NCBI GenBank assembly: GCA_025935155.1
Contig: JAICVV010000176.1
Location: forward strand, 1 to 5,141
Source of the DNA: Alphaproteobacteria bacterium
GTDB taxonomy: Bacteria; Pseudomonadota; Alphaproteobacteria; Micropepsales; Micropepsaceae
Reading direction: 5' to 3'
Length of the DNA: 5,141 nucleotides
Each line of letters starts with the position of its first letter. Within the stretch, counting starts at the first letter, position 1. The notes beneath the pieces were generated by a model, which saw nothing but the letters and a program-made list of their open reading frames with translations, searched no databases and was not told the DNA's origin. This document shows positions 1-5,141 of the stretch, piece after piece. Position numbers and translations under genes: made by a program.

Positions 1-270
1 GCGCAAGCCGGCAAGGATCGCACTGCGCTGGCCGCCTGCATGCGCGCGCCGCGCTTCAACCTGGAGCGCAGCGCGCTAGTTTCCATCGCCACGCCCGCTC
101 TGGTGGTGTGCGGGGAAACGGATGATGTTTCGGGTCCGGCGCAGCCGCTTGCAGCCGTTTTGGGAAACGGCCGTGCGGTAAGTGTCCCAAAACGCGACCA
201 TATGCTCACGGTCGGCGACAAAGTCTACAAACAGGCAGTACTCGATTTTCTTCGCGCGCAGCAGGCATGA
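1..270 (+). CDS. alpha/beta hydrolase, C-terminal 89 residues (5' end outside window)
   Basis: The reading frame is open from base 1 and ends at TGA 268-270, giving 89 residues; the true start lies upstream of the window. The visible part looks like the last third of an alpha/beta-hydrolase fold protein. A hydrophobic strand (TPALVVCGETDD, residues 31-42) ends at the position where the family carries the acidic member of the catalytic triad. The segment KRDHMLTVGD (64-73) holds His67, the probable catalytic histidine. A closing helix (YKQAVLDFLRAQQA) follows. The nucleophile elbow would be in the missing part, so the substrate cannot be told. The stop overlaps the mobA start as ATGA (267-270), which implies co-transcription and translational coupling. 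A direct role in molybdenum or formate metabolism is not shown. An internal ATG at 40 is not the start, because family-like sequence continues upstream of it. Confidence 0.82.
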   Translation, partial: AQAGKDRTALAACMRAPRFNLERSALVSIATPALVVCGETDDVSGPAQPLAAVLGNGRAVSVPKRDHMLTVGDKVYKQAVLDFLRAQQA

Positions 271-923
271 GCCTTCAACGGGTTGCCGGAGTTATCCTTG
301 CCGGGGGAGCGGCAACACGCATTGGCGGCGAGAAGGCGCTGCTGCCGTTCGCCGGAAGCACGCTGCTCGATGCGGTAATCGGCCGGGTTGCGCCGCAGGT
401 TTCCCGTCTGACGCTCAATGTGCCGCAAACCAGCGCCGAAACATTTGCGGAGCGCTACCGGGACTACCCGTTGCTGTTCGATCCACTTCCAGATCGTGCG
501 GGGCCACTTGCGGGTGTGATCGCGGGCCTCGAATGGCTGCGGGCTCTCCCGGACGGCGGATGGCTGGCGACGTTTCCCTGTGATGCTCCGTTCGTGCCCC
601 GCGATCTAGTCCGACAGCTCATGGCCCACGCGCATGAGACGCCAGTGTTCGCGCATGATGGGGAACGGCTGCACGGTGTCTGCGCGGTGTGGCCCCAGGA
701 TAGCCTCGAGCCGCTGCGCGAAGGCGTAGAAGCGGGACGATTGCGAAGCCTTCAGAGTGCGATGGAAGCGCTACGCGGAGAGATATGCCTGATCCGCGGA
801 GACGAGCATGCCTTCTTCAACATCAACACGCGCGACGATCTCGCCCGCGCCGAGGAGCTGGCGCGCTCCGGCGCTTTCAACAACGCTCCCCTCTCGCCCT
901 CCGGGGGAGAGGGGCTGGGGTGA
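267..923 (+). CDS. mobA: molybdenum cofactor guanylyltransferase MobA
   Basis: This 218-residue protein should transfer GMP from GTP to molybdenum-bound molybdopterin, giving the MGD form of the cofactor in the cytoplasm. The N-terminal nucleotide-binding signature is clear: LAGGAATRIGGEKALLPF at residues 11-28, a variant of the LAGGxxxRMGxxK pattern with Ile and Glu replacing the usual Met and Asp. DRAGPLAGV (76-84) and the metal-binding FPCDAPF (103-109, Asp106) follow in the usual order, and FFNINTRDDL (183-192) is the typical C-terminal motif. The length is near the family norm of about 190-210, with an extra tail. The ATG lies in the ATGA overlap with the upstream hydrolase gene. The last 12 codons or so (residues 207-218, Pro/Ser/Gly-rich) and the TGA stop lie inside the palindromic repeat, so the native C-terminus was probably near residues 200-206. 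The gene converges on the fds operon, whose FdsA needs bis-MGD. Confidence 0.93.
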   Translation: MSLQRVAGVILAGGAATRIGGEKALLPFAGSTLLDAVIGRVAPQVSRLTLNVPQTSAETFAERYRDYPLLFDPLPDRAGPLAGVIAGLEWLRALPDGGWLATFPCDAPFVPRDLVRQLMAHAHETPVFAHDGERLHGVCAVWPQDSLEPLREGVEAGRLRSLQSAMEALRGEICLIRGDEHAFFNINTRDDLARAEELARSGAFNNAPLSPSGGEGLG

Positions 924-928
924 GGGGG
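885..928 (+). repeat. outer inverted repeat, copy 1 (hairpin-forming)
   Basis: This 44-base copy matches the reverse complement of 1018-1061, with substitutions and a small indel. It also folds on itself: 888-899 pairs with 903-914 as a 12-bp stem with one mismatch and a TCC loop. The core CCCTCCGGGGGA is identical in both copies. The outer part GGGTGAGGG contains the mobA stop codon (921-923). CCCTCTCCCC...GGGGGAGAGGG hairpins of this kind are familiar as dispersed intergenic repeats in several proteobacterial genomes; that comparison is from memory. Confidence 0.85.
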
Positions 929-937
929 ATTGCAAAG

Positions 938-965
938 TCGGAGATCAGAACTCAGAGATCGGAGC
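938..965 (+). repeat. tandem heptamer array, left arm (4 units)
   Basis: Four contiguous 7-base units fit the consensus TCRGARN: TCGGAGA, TCAGAAC, TCAGAGA and TCGGAGC. The same heptamer occurs in inverted orientation at 981-1008. The units differ from one another at a few positions, so the array has drifted since it expanded. It is non-coding: the mobA frame ends at 923. Confidence 0.78.
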
Positions 966-980
966 GCACGCTGTTGCGCG

Positions 981-1008
981 CTTCTGACTTCCGATTTCTG
1001 GCTTCTGA
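981..1008 (-). repeat. tandem heptamer array, right arm (4 units, inverted)
   Basis: Read on the minus strand, the units are TCAGAAG, CCAGAAA, TCGGAAG and TCAGAAG, the same TCRGARN consensus as the array at 938-965. A more degenerate fifth unit may follow at 1009-1015. With the left array it can form a long, imperfect stem with G-U pairs and mismatches, closed by the central hairpin. Confidence 0.78.
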
Positions 1009-1017
1009 ATTCCCGAT

Positions 1018-1061
1018 GCCCCTCACCCTGTGTCCCTATCCCCCGGAGGGGGAGAGGGAAG
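1018..1061 (-). repeat. outer inverted repeat, copy 2 (hairpin-forming)
   Basis: This is the inverted partner of 885-928. It folds on itself with 1033-1044 pairing to 1048-1059 (12 bp, one mismatch, GGA loop). On the minus strand it encodes the last residues of FdsD and supplies its TGA stop (1023-1025), at the position mirroring the mobA stop in copy 1. No U-rich tract follows the hairpin in either direction, so it is not a standard intrinsic terminator. Confidence 0.85.
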
Positions 1062-1322
1062 TTTGTCCTTGATGTATTGTGCGCCGGCCACCGGTACACG
1101 AATGAGCGGAAGCGCTTTGCGCACGAGGTCATGCAGGTTCGCGTCGGCGCTTTGCGCGATCCGCAAAAAATCCTCGCGCATCACCGGATCCCAGAACTTG
1201 TTGAGGTGATCGGCAATCGCCGGCACGGAGCGCGCTTCGCCCTGCGCCCGGAAAAAATCGGCAATCTGGTTTGCCATGTAGACCAGCTTTTCATCTATCG
1301 ACATGGTGTGTTCGTCAGACAT
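1023..1322 (-). CDS. fdsD: NAD+-dependent formate dehydrogenase delta subunit FdsD
   Basis: This 99-residue protein is the small delta subunit of soluble NAD+-dependent formate dehydrogenase, which carries no cofactor and is thought to support assembly or stability of the complex. Recognisable family features are EKLVYMANQIADFF (11-24) and the segment around IADHLNKFWDPVMREDF (36-52), whose HLxxFWxPxMR pattern is the hallmark of FdsD. A C-terminal helical stretch (LHDLVRKALPLI, 63-74) follows. The start at 1322 gives an 8-base overlap with the fdsC stop (ATGTCTGA), in line with the other junctions of the operon. A second ATG at 1304 (MSIDEK) is possible, and neither has a strong ribosome binding site. 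The ATG at 1391 lies well inside fdsC and is unlikely. Residues from about 87 to 99 (Pro/Gly/Asp-rich) and the stop come from the palindromic repeat, making the protein longer than the roughly 70-80 residues usual for the family. Confidence 0.88.
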   Translation of the reverse strand: MSDEHTMSIDEKLVYMANQIADFFRAQGEARSVPAIADHLNKFWDPVMREDFLRIAQSADANLHDLVRKALPLIRVPVAGAQYIKDKLPSPPPGDRDTG

Positions 1323-2130
1323 GCGCGGGCACCGCAATACGTTCAGGACGGGTAAAGACTTCGAAACTGTCATCGCGTGCGATAGCGGCAAGTGTAAGGC
1401 CTGCTACGTCGGCAATTTTCAGCGCCAGCGCGGTGGGCACGGAGATCGCGGCCAACAACGGACAGCCGAGCATCGCCGCTTTTTGCACCAGTTCGATGGA
1501 AACCCGGCTGGTGAGCGCAAGGAATCCGTCTGCAGGGTTTGCATGTACCTGGAGGAGCGCGCCGGCCAATTTGTCCAGGGCATTATGACGGCCGACATCC
1601 TCGCGCACTGCGACAAAGCCGTTCTTCTGCAGCGACCAGAACCCCGCCGCATGCACGCCGCGGGTTTCCGCATTTACCGGCTGGTGGTTGCGCAGTCCGG
1701 CCATGGCTCGGAACACGGTATCGGAATCGACCTTCAATTTGGATGTGAGGATTGGCGGCTGCGCTACCGCTTCTTCCAGACTTTCGATGCCGCACAAACC
1801 GCATCCCGCAGGTCCGGCAAAGCGCCGCGCGCGGCCTTCCAGCTTCGCTTTGCGATGTTCCCGTAACCTCATCCGCAGCTCGACGCCTTTGTCGAGCTCG
1901 ACAACTTCCAATTCAGCAATGTCGCTGACCCGCGTAATGATCCCCTCGGTGAAGGAGAAGCCGTAGGCGAAGTCTTTGAGGTCTGCGGGGCTTGCCATCA
2001 TCACGGCGTAAGTCTGCCGGTCATAGGTGAAGGCAATGGGCGCCTCTTCGGGAATGGCGCGTTCGCCGCATGTAGCGCCGTCCTGGCGAACGAGAGAACG
2101 GCGGACGCGAACGGCAGGCTTGCGCATCAT
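1315..2130 (-). CDS. fdsC: formate dehydrogenase accessory sulfurtransferase FdhD (FdsC)
   Basis: This 271-residue protein belongs to the FdhD family, chaperones that bind bis-MGD and pass sulfur from a cysteine desulfurase to molybdenum, a step needed for active formate dehydrogenase. Seen here: the N-terminal beta-rich part with EEAPIAFTYDRQTYAVMMASP (28-48), the FAYGFSFTEGII segment (54-65), the catalytic cysteine loop GCGLCG with Cys110 and Cys113, and the family signature REDVGRHNALDKL (177-189), followed by TSRVSIELVQKAA (207-219). The length is normal for the family. The start is a tandem ATGATG: the first ATG (2128-2130) forms ATGA with the fdsA stop and the second (2125-2127) forms TGATG, so 271 and 270 residues are both possible. 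In fdsGBACD operons this gene is called fdsC; elsewhere the orthologue is fdhD. Its stop overlaps fdsD by 8 bases. The open frame continues upstream to 2418, but that part is antisense-like and overlaps fdsA. Confidence 0.95.
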   Translation of the reverse strand: MMRKPAVRVRRSLVRQDGATCGERAIPEEAPIAFTYDRQTYAVMMASPADLKDFAYGFSFTEGIITRVSDIAELEVVELDKGVELRMRLREHRKAKLEGRARRFAGPAGCGLCGIESLEEAVAQPPILTSKLKVDSDTVFRAMAGLRNHQPVNAETRGVHAAGFWSLQKNGFVAVREDVGRHNALDKLAGALLQVHANPADGFLALTSRVSIELVQKAAMLGCPLLAAISVPTALALKIADVAGLTLAAIARDDSFEVFTRPERIAVPAHV

Positions 2131-4964
2131 TCCGCGGCAGCGACCGGCACCGCAACCTTTCGTGTTTGCTCGCTCATCTGCGTGTATTCGCGCTGCCAGT
2201 CCGTCGGTCCATTCGAAGGCGACACCTGCACCGCCGTCACCTTGTATTCTGGGCAGCTGGTCGCCCAGTCGGAATACTCGGTGGTCACCACATTCGCCTG
2301 CGTGTCGGGATGGTGGAATGTCGTGTACACCACGCCCGGTGCTACCCGGTCGGTCACCAGCGCGCGAAGCGAGGTGGCGCCTGCGCGGCTTGCCAGCTTC
2401 ACCCAATCGCCATCGCAAATGCCGCGCTCTTCCGCGTCATGCGGGTGAATCTCCAGCCGGTCTTCGCTATGCCACACCACGTTGGCGGTGCGGCGCGTCT
2501 GCGCCCCCACATTGTATTGGGTGAGGATGCGCCCGGTGGTGAGCAACAATGGAAAGCGCGGACCGATCTTCTCGTCGGTCGGGATGTATTCGGTGAGCAC
2601 GAAATTGCCCTTGCCGCGGACGAATCCATTCGTGTGCATCACCGGCGTGCCTTCCGGTGCCGCCTCGTTGCAGGGCCACTGGATGGAGCCGAGCTTGTCC
2701 AGTTTCTCGAAACTGACGCCGGAGAAAGTCGGCGTCAGCGCCGCGATCTCGTCCATCACTCGCGACGGGTGGCTATACGGCATCGGCACGCCCATCGCTT
2801 CCGCGATCTTCAAGGTGACTTCCCAGTCGGCGTACCCGGTCTTCGGCTCCATCACCTTGCGCACCAGCTGGATGCGCCGCTCGGCGTTGGTGAAGGTGCC
2901 GTCTTTCTCGAGGAACGTGGAGCCTGGAAGGAAGATGTGCGCGTAGTCCGCCGTCTCGTTCAAAAACAGATCGTGCACCACCACGCATTCCATGGCCGCC
3001 AACCCCGCCGCAACATGCTGCGTGTTCGGGTCGGACTGCAGGATGTCCTCGCCTTGGATGTACAAGCCCTTGAAGCGGCCTTCGACGGCGGCGTCCAGCA
3101 TGTTGGGAATGCGCAGGCCCGGCTCGGGATCGAGCGGCGTGCCCCACGCGGCTTCGAATAGCGCGCGCAAGGCGGGATCGGAAATGTGGCGGTAGCCTGA
3201 CAATTCGTGCGGGAACGAGCCCATGTCGCACGAGCCCTGCACGTTGTTCTGTCCGCGCAAGGGATTCACGCCGGTGCCTTCGCGGCCGATGTTGCCGGTC
3301 GCCATGGCGAGATTGGCGAGCGCCATCACCGCCGTGGTGCCCTGGCTGTGCTCTGTGACGCCAAGACCATAGTAGAAGGCCGAATTTGGACCCTTCGCAT
3401 AAAGCCGCGCCGCCTCGCGCAAATCCTCCGCCGGCACGCCGGTGAATTGCTCCACCGCTTCCGGCGAGCGCGATGGATCTGCGACGAATGTTTTCCATTC
3501 CGCAAACGTATCCGTATCGCAACGCTCGGCGACAAAAGCTTCGTTCACCAGCCCCTCGGTGACGATCACATGCGCCATTGCGGTCAGCACCGCGACGTTG
3601 GTGCCGGGCTTGAGCGGCAGGTGATACGCCGCCTCAACATGCGGCGTCCGCACCAGATCGATGCGCCGCGGATCAATGACAATGAGCTTCGCCCCTTCAC
3701 GCAGCCGCTTTTTCATGCGCGAGGCGAAAACCGGGTGGCCATCCGTCGGGTTGGCACCAATCACCACCATCACATCGCAATGTTCGACAGAATCGAAATG
3801 GTTGGTGCCGGCTGAGGTGCCCAACGTGGTTTTCAACCCGTAGCCGGTCGGCGAATGGCAGACGCGTGCGCAGGTATCGATGTTGTTATTGCCGAACACA
3901 TGCCGCACAAGCTTCTGGACGATGTAGGTTTCCTCATTGGTGCAGCGCGACGAGGTGATGCCGCCGATCGAACGCGGGCCGTATTTCTGTTGCAGGCGCT
4001 TGAATTCCGATGCGGTGTGCGCGAATGCCTCCTCCCAGCTTACTTCCCGCCAGGGGTCGGTGATCTTGGCACGAATCATGGGCTTCAGGATGCGATCCTT
4101 GTGGTTCGCATAGCCCCAGGCGAAGCGGCCCTTCACACAGGAATGACCGTGGTTCGCCTTGCCATTCTTCCACGGCACCATGCGCACCACTTGGTCGCCC
4201 TTCATCTCCACTTTGAACGAGCAGCCGACACCGCAATAGGCGCAGGTGGTAACCGTAGAGTCTTCGGGCTCGCCCATCTCCAGCACGGATTTCTCGATCA
4301 GCGCCGGCGTGGGGCAAGCCTGCACGCAGGCGCCGCAGGAGACGCATTCGGATTCCAGGAATGGTTCGGCCGCGCTGGCGGTGACACGCGAGTCGAAGCC
4401 GCGGCCGTCCACCGTCAATGCAAATGTCCCTTGCACCTCTTCGCAGGCGCGCACGCAGCGGAAACACACGATGCACTTCGCCGGATCGTACTGGAAATAC
4501 GGATTGGAATTATCGGTCGTGTTGTCGAGATGATTGTCACCGGTGCGGCCATAGCGAATATCGTTCAAACCGAGCGATGCGGCCATGCCATGGAGTTCGC
4601 ATTCACCGGTGGCGCCGTTGCAGTCCGCGGGATGGTCGGACATGTAGAGTTCGACCACACCGCGGCGCAGCTTCGTCAGCCGCTCGCTTTGCGTGCGGAC
4701 ATTCATGCCTTCCGCGACAGGTGTGGTGCAGGAGGCCGGTGTGCCCGGACGCCCCTCGATTTCCACCAGACAGACTCGGCAGGAGCCGAACGCGGCGAGC
4801 GAATCCGTCGCGCACAATTTCGGGACGGACACGCCTGCCGTGGCAGCGGCCCGCATGATGGAGGTGCCTTCCGGCACTTCTACTGGCTTGCCGTCAATTG
4901 TCAGAGTGATCCGCTTTTCGGAATTCGCAGGCGGTGTGCCGTAATCGGTTTCCTGCACTAGCAT
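2127..4964 (-). CDS. fdsA: NAD+-dependent formate dehydrogenase catalytic alpha subunit FdsA
   Basis: FdsA is the cytoplasmic catalytic subunit that oxidises formate to CO2 and sends electrons to FdsB (945 residues). Domains in order: NuoG-like [2Fe-2S] domain with Cys51, Cys62, Cys65, Cys79; an atypical His/Cys motif (His111, Cys115, Cys122); two [4Fe-4S] ferredoxin motifs (Cys164/167/170/174 and Cys207/210/213/217); then the molybdopterin oxidoreductase part with its own [4Fe-4S] site (Cys241/244/248/276) and Lys278. The active-site segment CARVCHSP holds the molybdenum ligand Cys369 (codon TGC, not selenocysteine) followed by His370, and the second catalytic residue is Arg570 in NPLRGQNN. 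Cys369 and Arg570 both sit 17 positions before Cys386 and Arg587 of the R. capsulatus enzyme, as I recall its numbering. A C-terminal MGD-binding domain runs from about 800. The start gives the family-like N-terminus ETDYGTP and a 7-base overlap with fdsB; the longer frame to 5039 only overlaps fdsB. The protein is slightly short of the usual 955-960, mostly through losses around residues 111-153. Confidence 0.96.
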   Translation of the reverse strand: MLVQETDYGTPPANSEKRITLTIDGKPVEVPEGTSIMRAAATAGVSVPKLCATDSLAAFGSCRVCLVEIEGRPGTPASCTTPVAEGMNVRTQSERLTKLRRGVVELYMSDHPADCNGATGECELHGMAASLGLNDIRYGRTGDNHLDNTTDNSNPYFQYDPAKCIVCFRCVRACEEVQGTFALTVDGRGFDSRVTASAAEPFLESECVSCGACVQACPTPALIEKSVLEMGEPEDSTVTTCAYCGVGCSFKVEMKGDQVVRMVPWKNGKANHGHSCVKGRFAWGYANHKDRILKPMIRAKITDPWREVSWEEAFAHTASEFKRLQQKYGPRSIGGITSSRCTNEETYIVQKLVRHVFGNNNIDTCARVCHSPTGYGLKTTLGTSAGTNHFDSVEHCDVMVVIGANPTDGHPVFASRMKKRLREGAKLIVIDPRRIDLVRTPHVEAAYHLPLKPGTNVAVLTAMAHVIVTEGLVNEAFVAERCDTDTFAEWKTFVADPSRSPEAVEQFTGVPAEDLREAARLYAKGPNSAFYYGLGVTEHSQGTTAVMALANLAMATGNIGREGTGVNPLRGQNNVQGSCDMGSFPHELSGYRHISDPALRALFEAAWGTPLDPEPGLRIPNMLDAAVEGRFKGLYIQGEDILQSDPNTQHVAAGLAAMECVVVHDLFLNETADYAHIFLPGSTFLEKDGTFTNAERRIQLVRKVMEPKTGYADWEVTLKIAEAMGVPMPYSHPSRVMDEIAALTPTFSGVSFEKLDKLGSIQWPCNEAAPEGTPVMHTNGFVRGKGNFVLTEYIPTDEKIGPRFPLLLTTGRILTQYNVGAQTRRTANVVWHSEDRLEIHPHDAEERGICDGDWVKLASRAGATSLRALVTDRVAPGVVYTTFHHPDTQANVVTTEYSDWATSCPEYKVTAVQVSPSNGPTDWQREYTQMSEQTRKVAVPVAAAE

Positions 4965-5141
4965 CGGGGCCGAAAATCCTCCGGAAAATGTTGCAGTGCA
5001 CTCATCACCGGGTACGGCACAAAGCCGCCCAATGCGCACAGCGAACCCGACTTCATCACGTCACAGAGGTCCTTCAACAGCGCCACCTGCGCCTCGTTAT
5101 CCGGTTCGGCAAGCAAGCGGTCGATGACCTCCATCCCGCGC
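4958..5141 (-). CDS. fdsB: NAD+-dependent formate dehydrogenase beta subunit FdsB, C-terminal 60 residues
   Basis: The minus-strand frame entering at the window edge (first full codon at 5140-5138) runs to TAG at 4960-4958 and encodes 60 residues. It ends with DVMKSGSLCALGGFVPYPVMS followed by ALQHFPEDFRPRC, given here in two pieces. This is the characteristic end of the NuoF-like FMN/NAD(H)-binding subunit. The cysteine in SLCALG (residue 35 of the visible part) corresponds to the last ligand of the NuoF [4Fe-4S] cluster. The other cysteines, the FMN site and the NADH site lie beyond the window. FdsB takes electrons from FdsA and reduces NAD+. The stop overlaps the fdsA start by 7 bases (ATGCTAG), and the fdsA ribosome binding site lies inside this gene. 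fdsG would be expected upstream of fdsB, outside the window. Confidence 0.93.
   Translation of the reverse strand, partial: RGMEVIDRLLAEPDNEAQVALLKDLCDVMKSGSLCALGGFVPYPVMSALQHFPEDFRPRC
4977..4982 (-). promoter_or_regulatory. ribosome binding site of fdsA
   Basis: GGAGGA on the minus strand lies inside the last codons of fdsB, with 12 bases between it and the fdsA ATG at 4964-4962. It is the strongest Shine-Dalgarno-like sequence I noticed near a start in this window. The spacing is longer than the usual 5-10 bases, so coupling to translation of fdsB through the ATGCTAG overlap probably contributes. It supports the ATG at 4964 over the upstream in-frame ATG at 5039. Confidence 0.6.

Larger units (their letters stand above)
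885..1061. repeat. 177-bp nested palindromic element between mobA and fdsD
   Basis: The segment is symmetric about position 973 at several scales. The outermost layer is a 44-base inverted pair (885-928 and 1018-1061). Each copy is followed inward by a 9-base spacer (929-937, 1009-1017). Next come inverted arrays of four heptamers each (938-965, 981-1008), then a small central hairpin (964-969 pairing with 976-981, loop 970-975, one mismatch). It spans the only intergenic gap here and extends into the last codons of both convergent genes. No transposase, long T run or coding sequence of its own is visible. It looks like a non-autonomous repeat (MITE-like or REP/BIME-like). A role as a bidirectional transcription or mRNA-end barrier is inference. 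Confidence 0.85.

Noticed and set aside
888..1059. Intrinsic terminators at the two 12-bp hairpins
   Set aside because: The stems are strong and GC-rich, but no run of T follows either hairpin in either direction, so the classical terminator definition is not met. Another kind of 3'-end function remains possible.
885..1061. CRISPR array or insertion sequence
   Set aside because: The repeats are inverted about one centre rather than direct with unique spacers, and no transposase gene is present.
752..1132. Minus-strand open frame of 126 codons across the repeat
   Set aside because: Its translation is largely the repeat itself plus antisense mobA and an out-of-frame part of fdsD. Repeat-derived frames of this sort are a common source of spurious annotations.
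2131..2418. Upstream extension of fdsC by 96 codons
   Set aside because: The extension overlaps the 3' end of fdsA in another frame and has no FdhD similarity; FdhD-like sequence begins just after the ATGATG at 2125-2130.
2166..3161. Plus-strand open frame of 331 codons opposite the 3' half of fdsA
   Set aside because: It is an antisense shadow with His/Arg-rich composition and no recognisable motif; the opposite strand encodes the FdsA MGD-binding region.
3858..3860. Possible selenocysteine at the FdsA active site
   Set aside because: The codon is TGC on the coding strand, so this is a cysteine-type formate dehydrogenase.
3855..4961. Plus-strand open frame of 368 codons opposite the 5' half of fdsA
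   Set aside because: It lies wholly antisense to strongly conserved FdsA coding sequence. Its translation is rich in His, Arg and Ala and shows no recognisable domain, as expected of a shadow frame in GC-rich DNA.
4965..5039. Upstream extension of fdsA by 25 codons
   Set aside because: This stretch encodes the conserved FdsB C-terminus in another frame. The family-like FdsA N-terminus and the ribosome binding site favour the ATG at 4964.

Overview
The window is GC-rich, densely packed bacterial DNA. It carries most of an NAD+-dependent, molybdenum-containing formate dehydrogenase operon (fds type) on the minus strand, converging on a molybdenum-cofactor gene on the plus strand. The gene order fdsB-fdsA-fdsC-fdsD matches the fdsGBACD operons known from Cupriavidus necator and Rhodobacter capsulatus. 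That order, the base composition and the style of the intergenic repeat suggest a proteobacterium, most likely a betaproteobacterium. The organism is an inference; no RNA gene or other phylogenetic marker is present.

Layout. Plus strand, 1-923: the 3' end of an alpha/beta hydrolase gene, overlapping by 4 bases the start of mobA (molybdenum cofactor guanylyltransferase). Positions 885-1061: a nested palindromic repeat, symmetric about position 973, filling the only intergenic gap (924-1022) and reaching into the 3' ends of both flanking genes. Minus strand, 5141 down to 1023: the 3' end of fdsB, all of fdsA, fdsC (the FdhD homologue) and fdsD. Each minus-strand gene overlaps the next by 4-8 bases, so they form one translationally coupled unit. 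Its promoter and fdsG should lie beyond position 5141.

How the genes work together. FdsA oxidises formate at a bis-MGD molybdenum centre with a cysteine ligand (Cys369) and passes electrons through its iron-sulfur clusters to FdsB, which reduces NAD+ at FMN. FdsC/FdhD supplies the sulfur ligand to molybdenum, and FdsD is a small accessory/structural subunit. MobA adds the GMP moieties that make MGD, so the convergent gene pair joins the enzyme to a late step in making its cofactor.

The two most notable points are the palindromic element, whose mirror-image TGA triplets end both mobA and fdsD, and an atypical His/Cys cluster motif in FdsA, which appears to lack one cysteine of the usual motif and sits next to a shortened linker.
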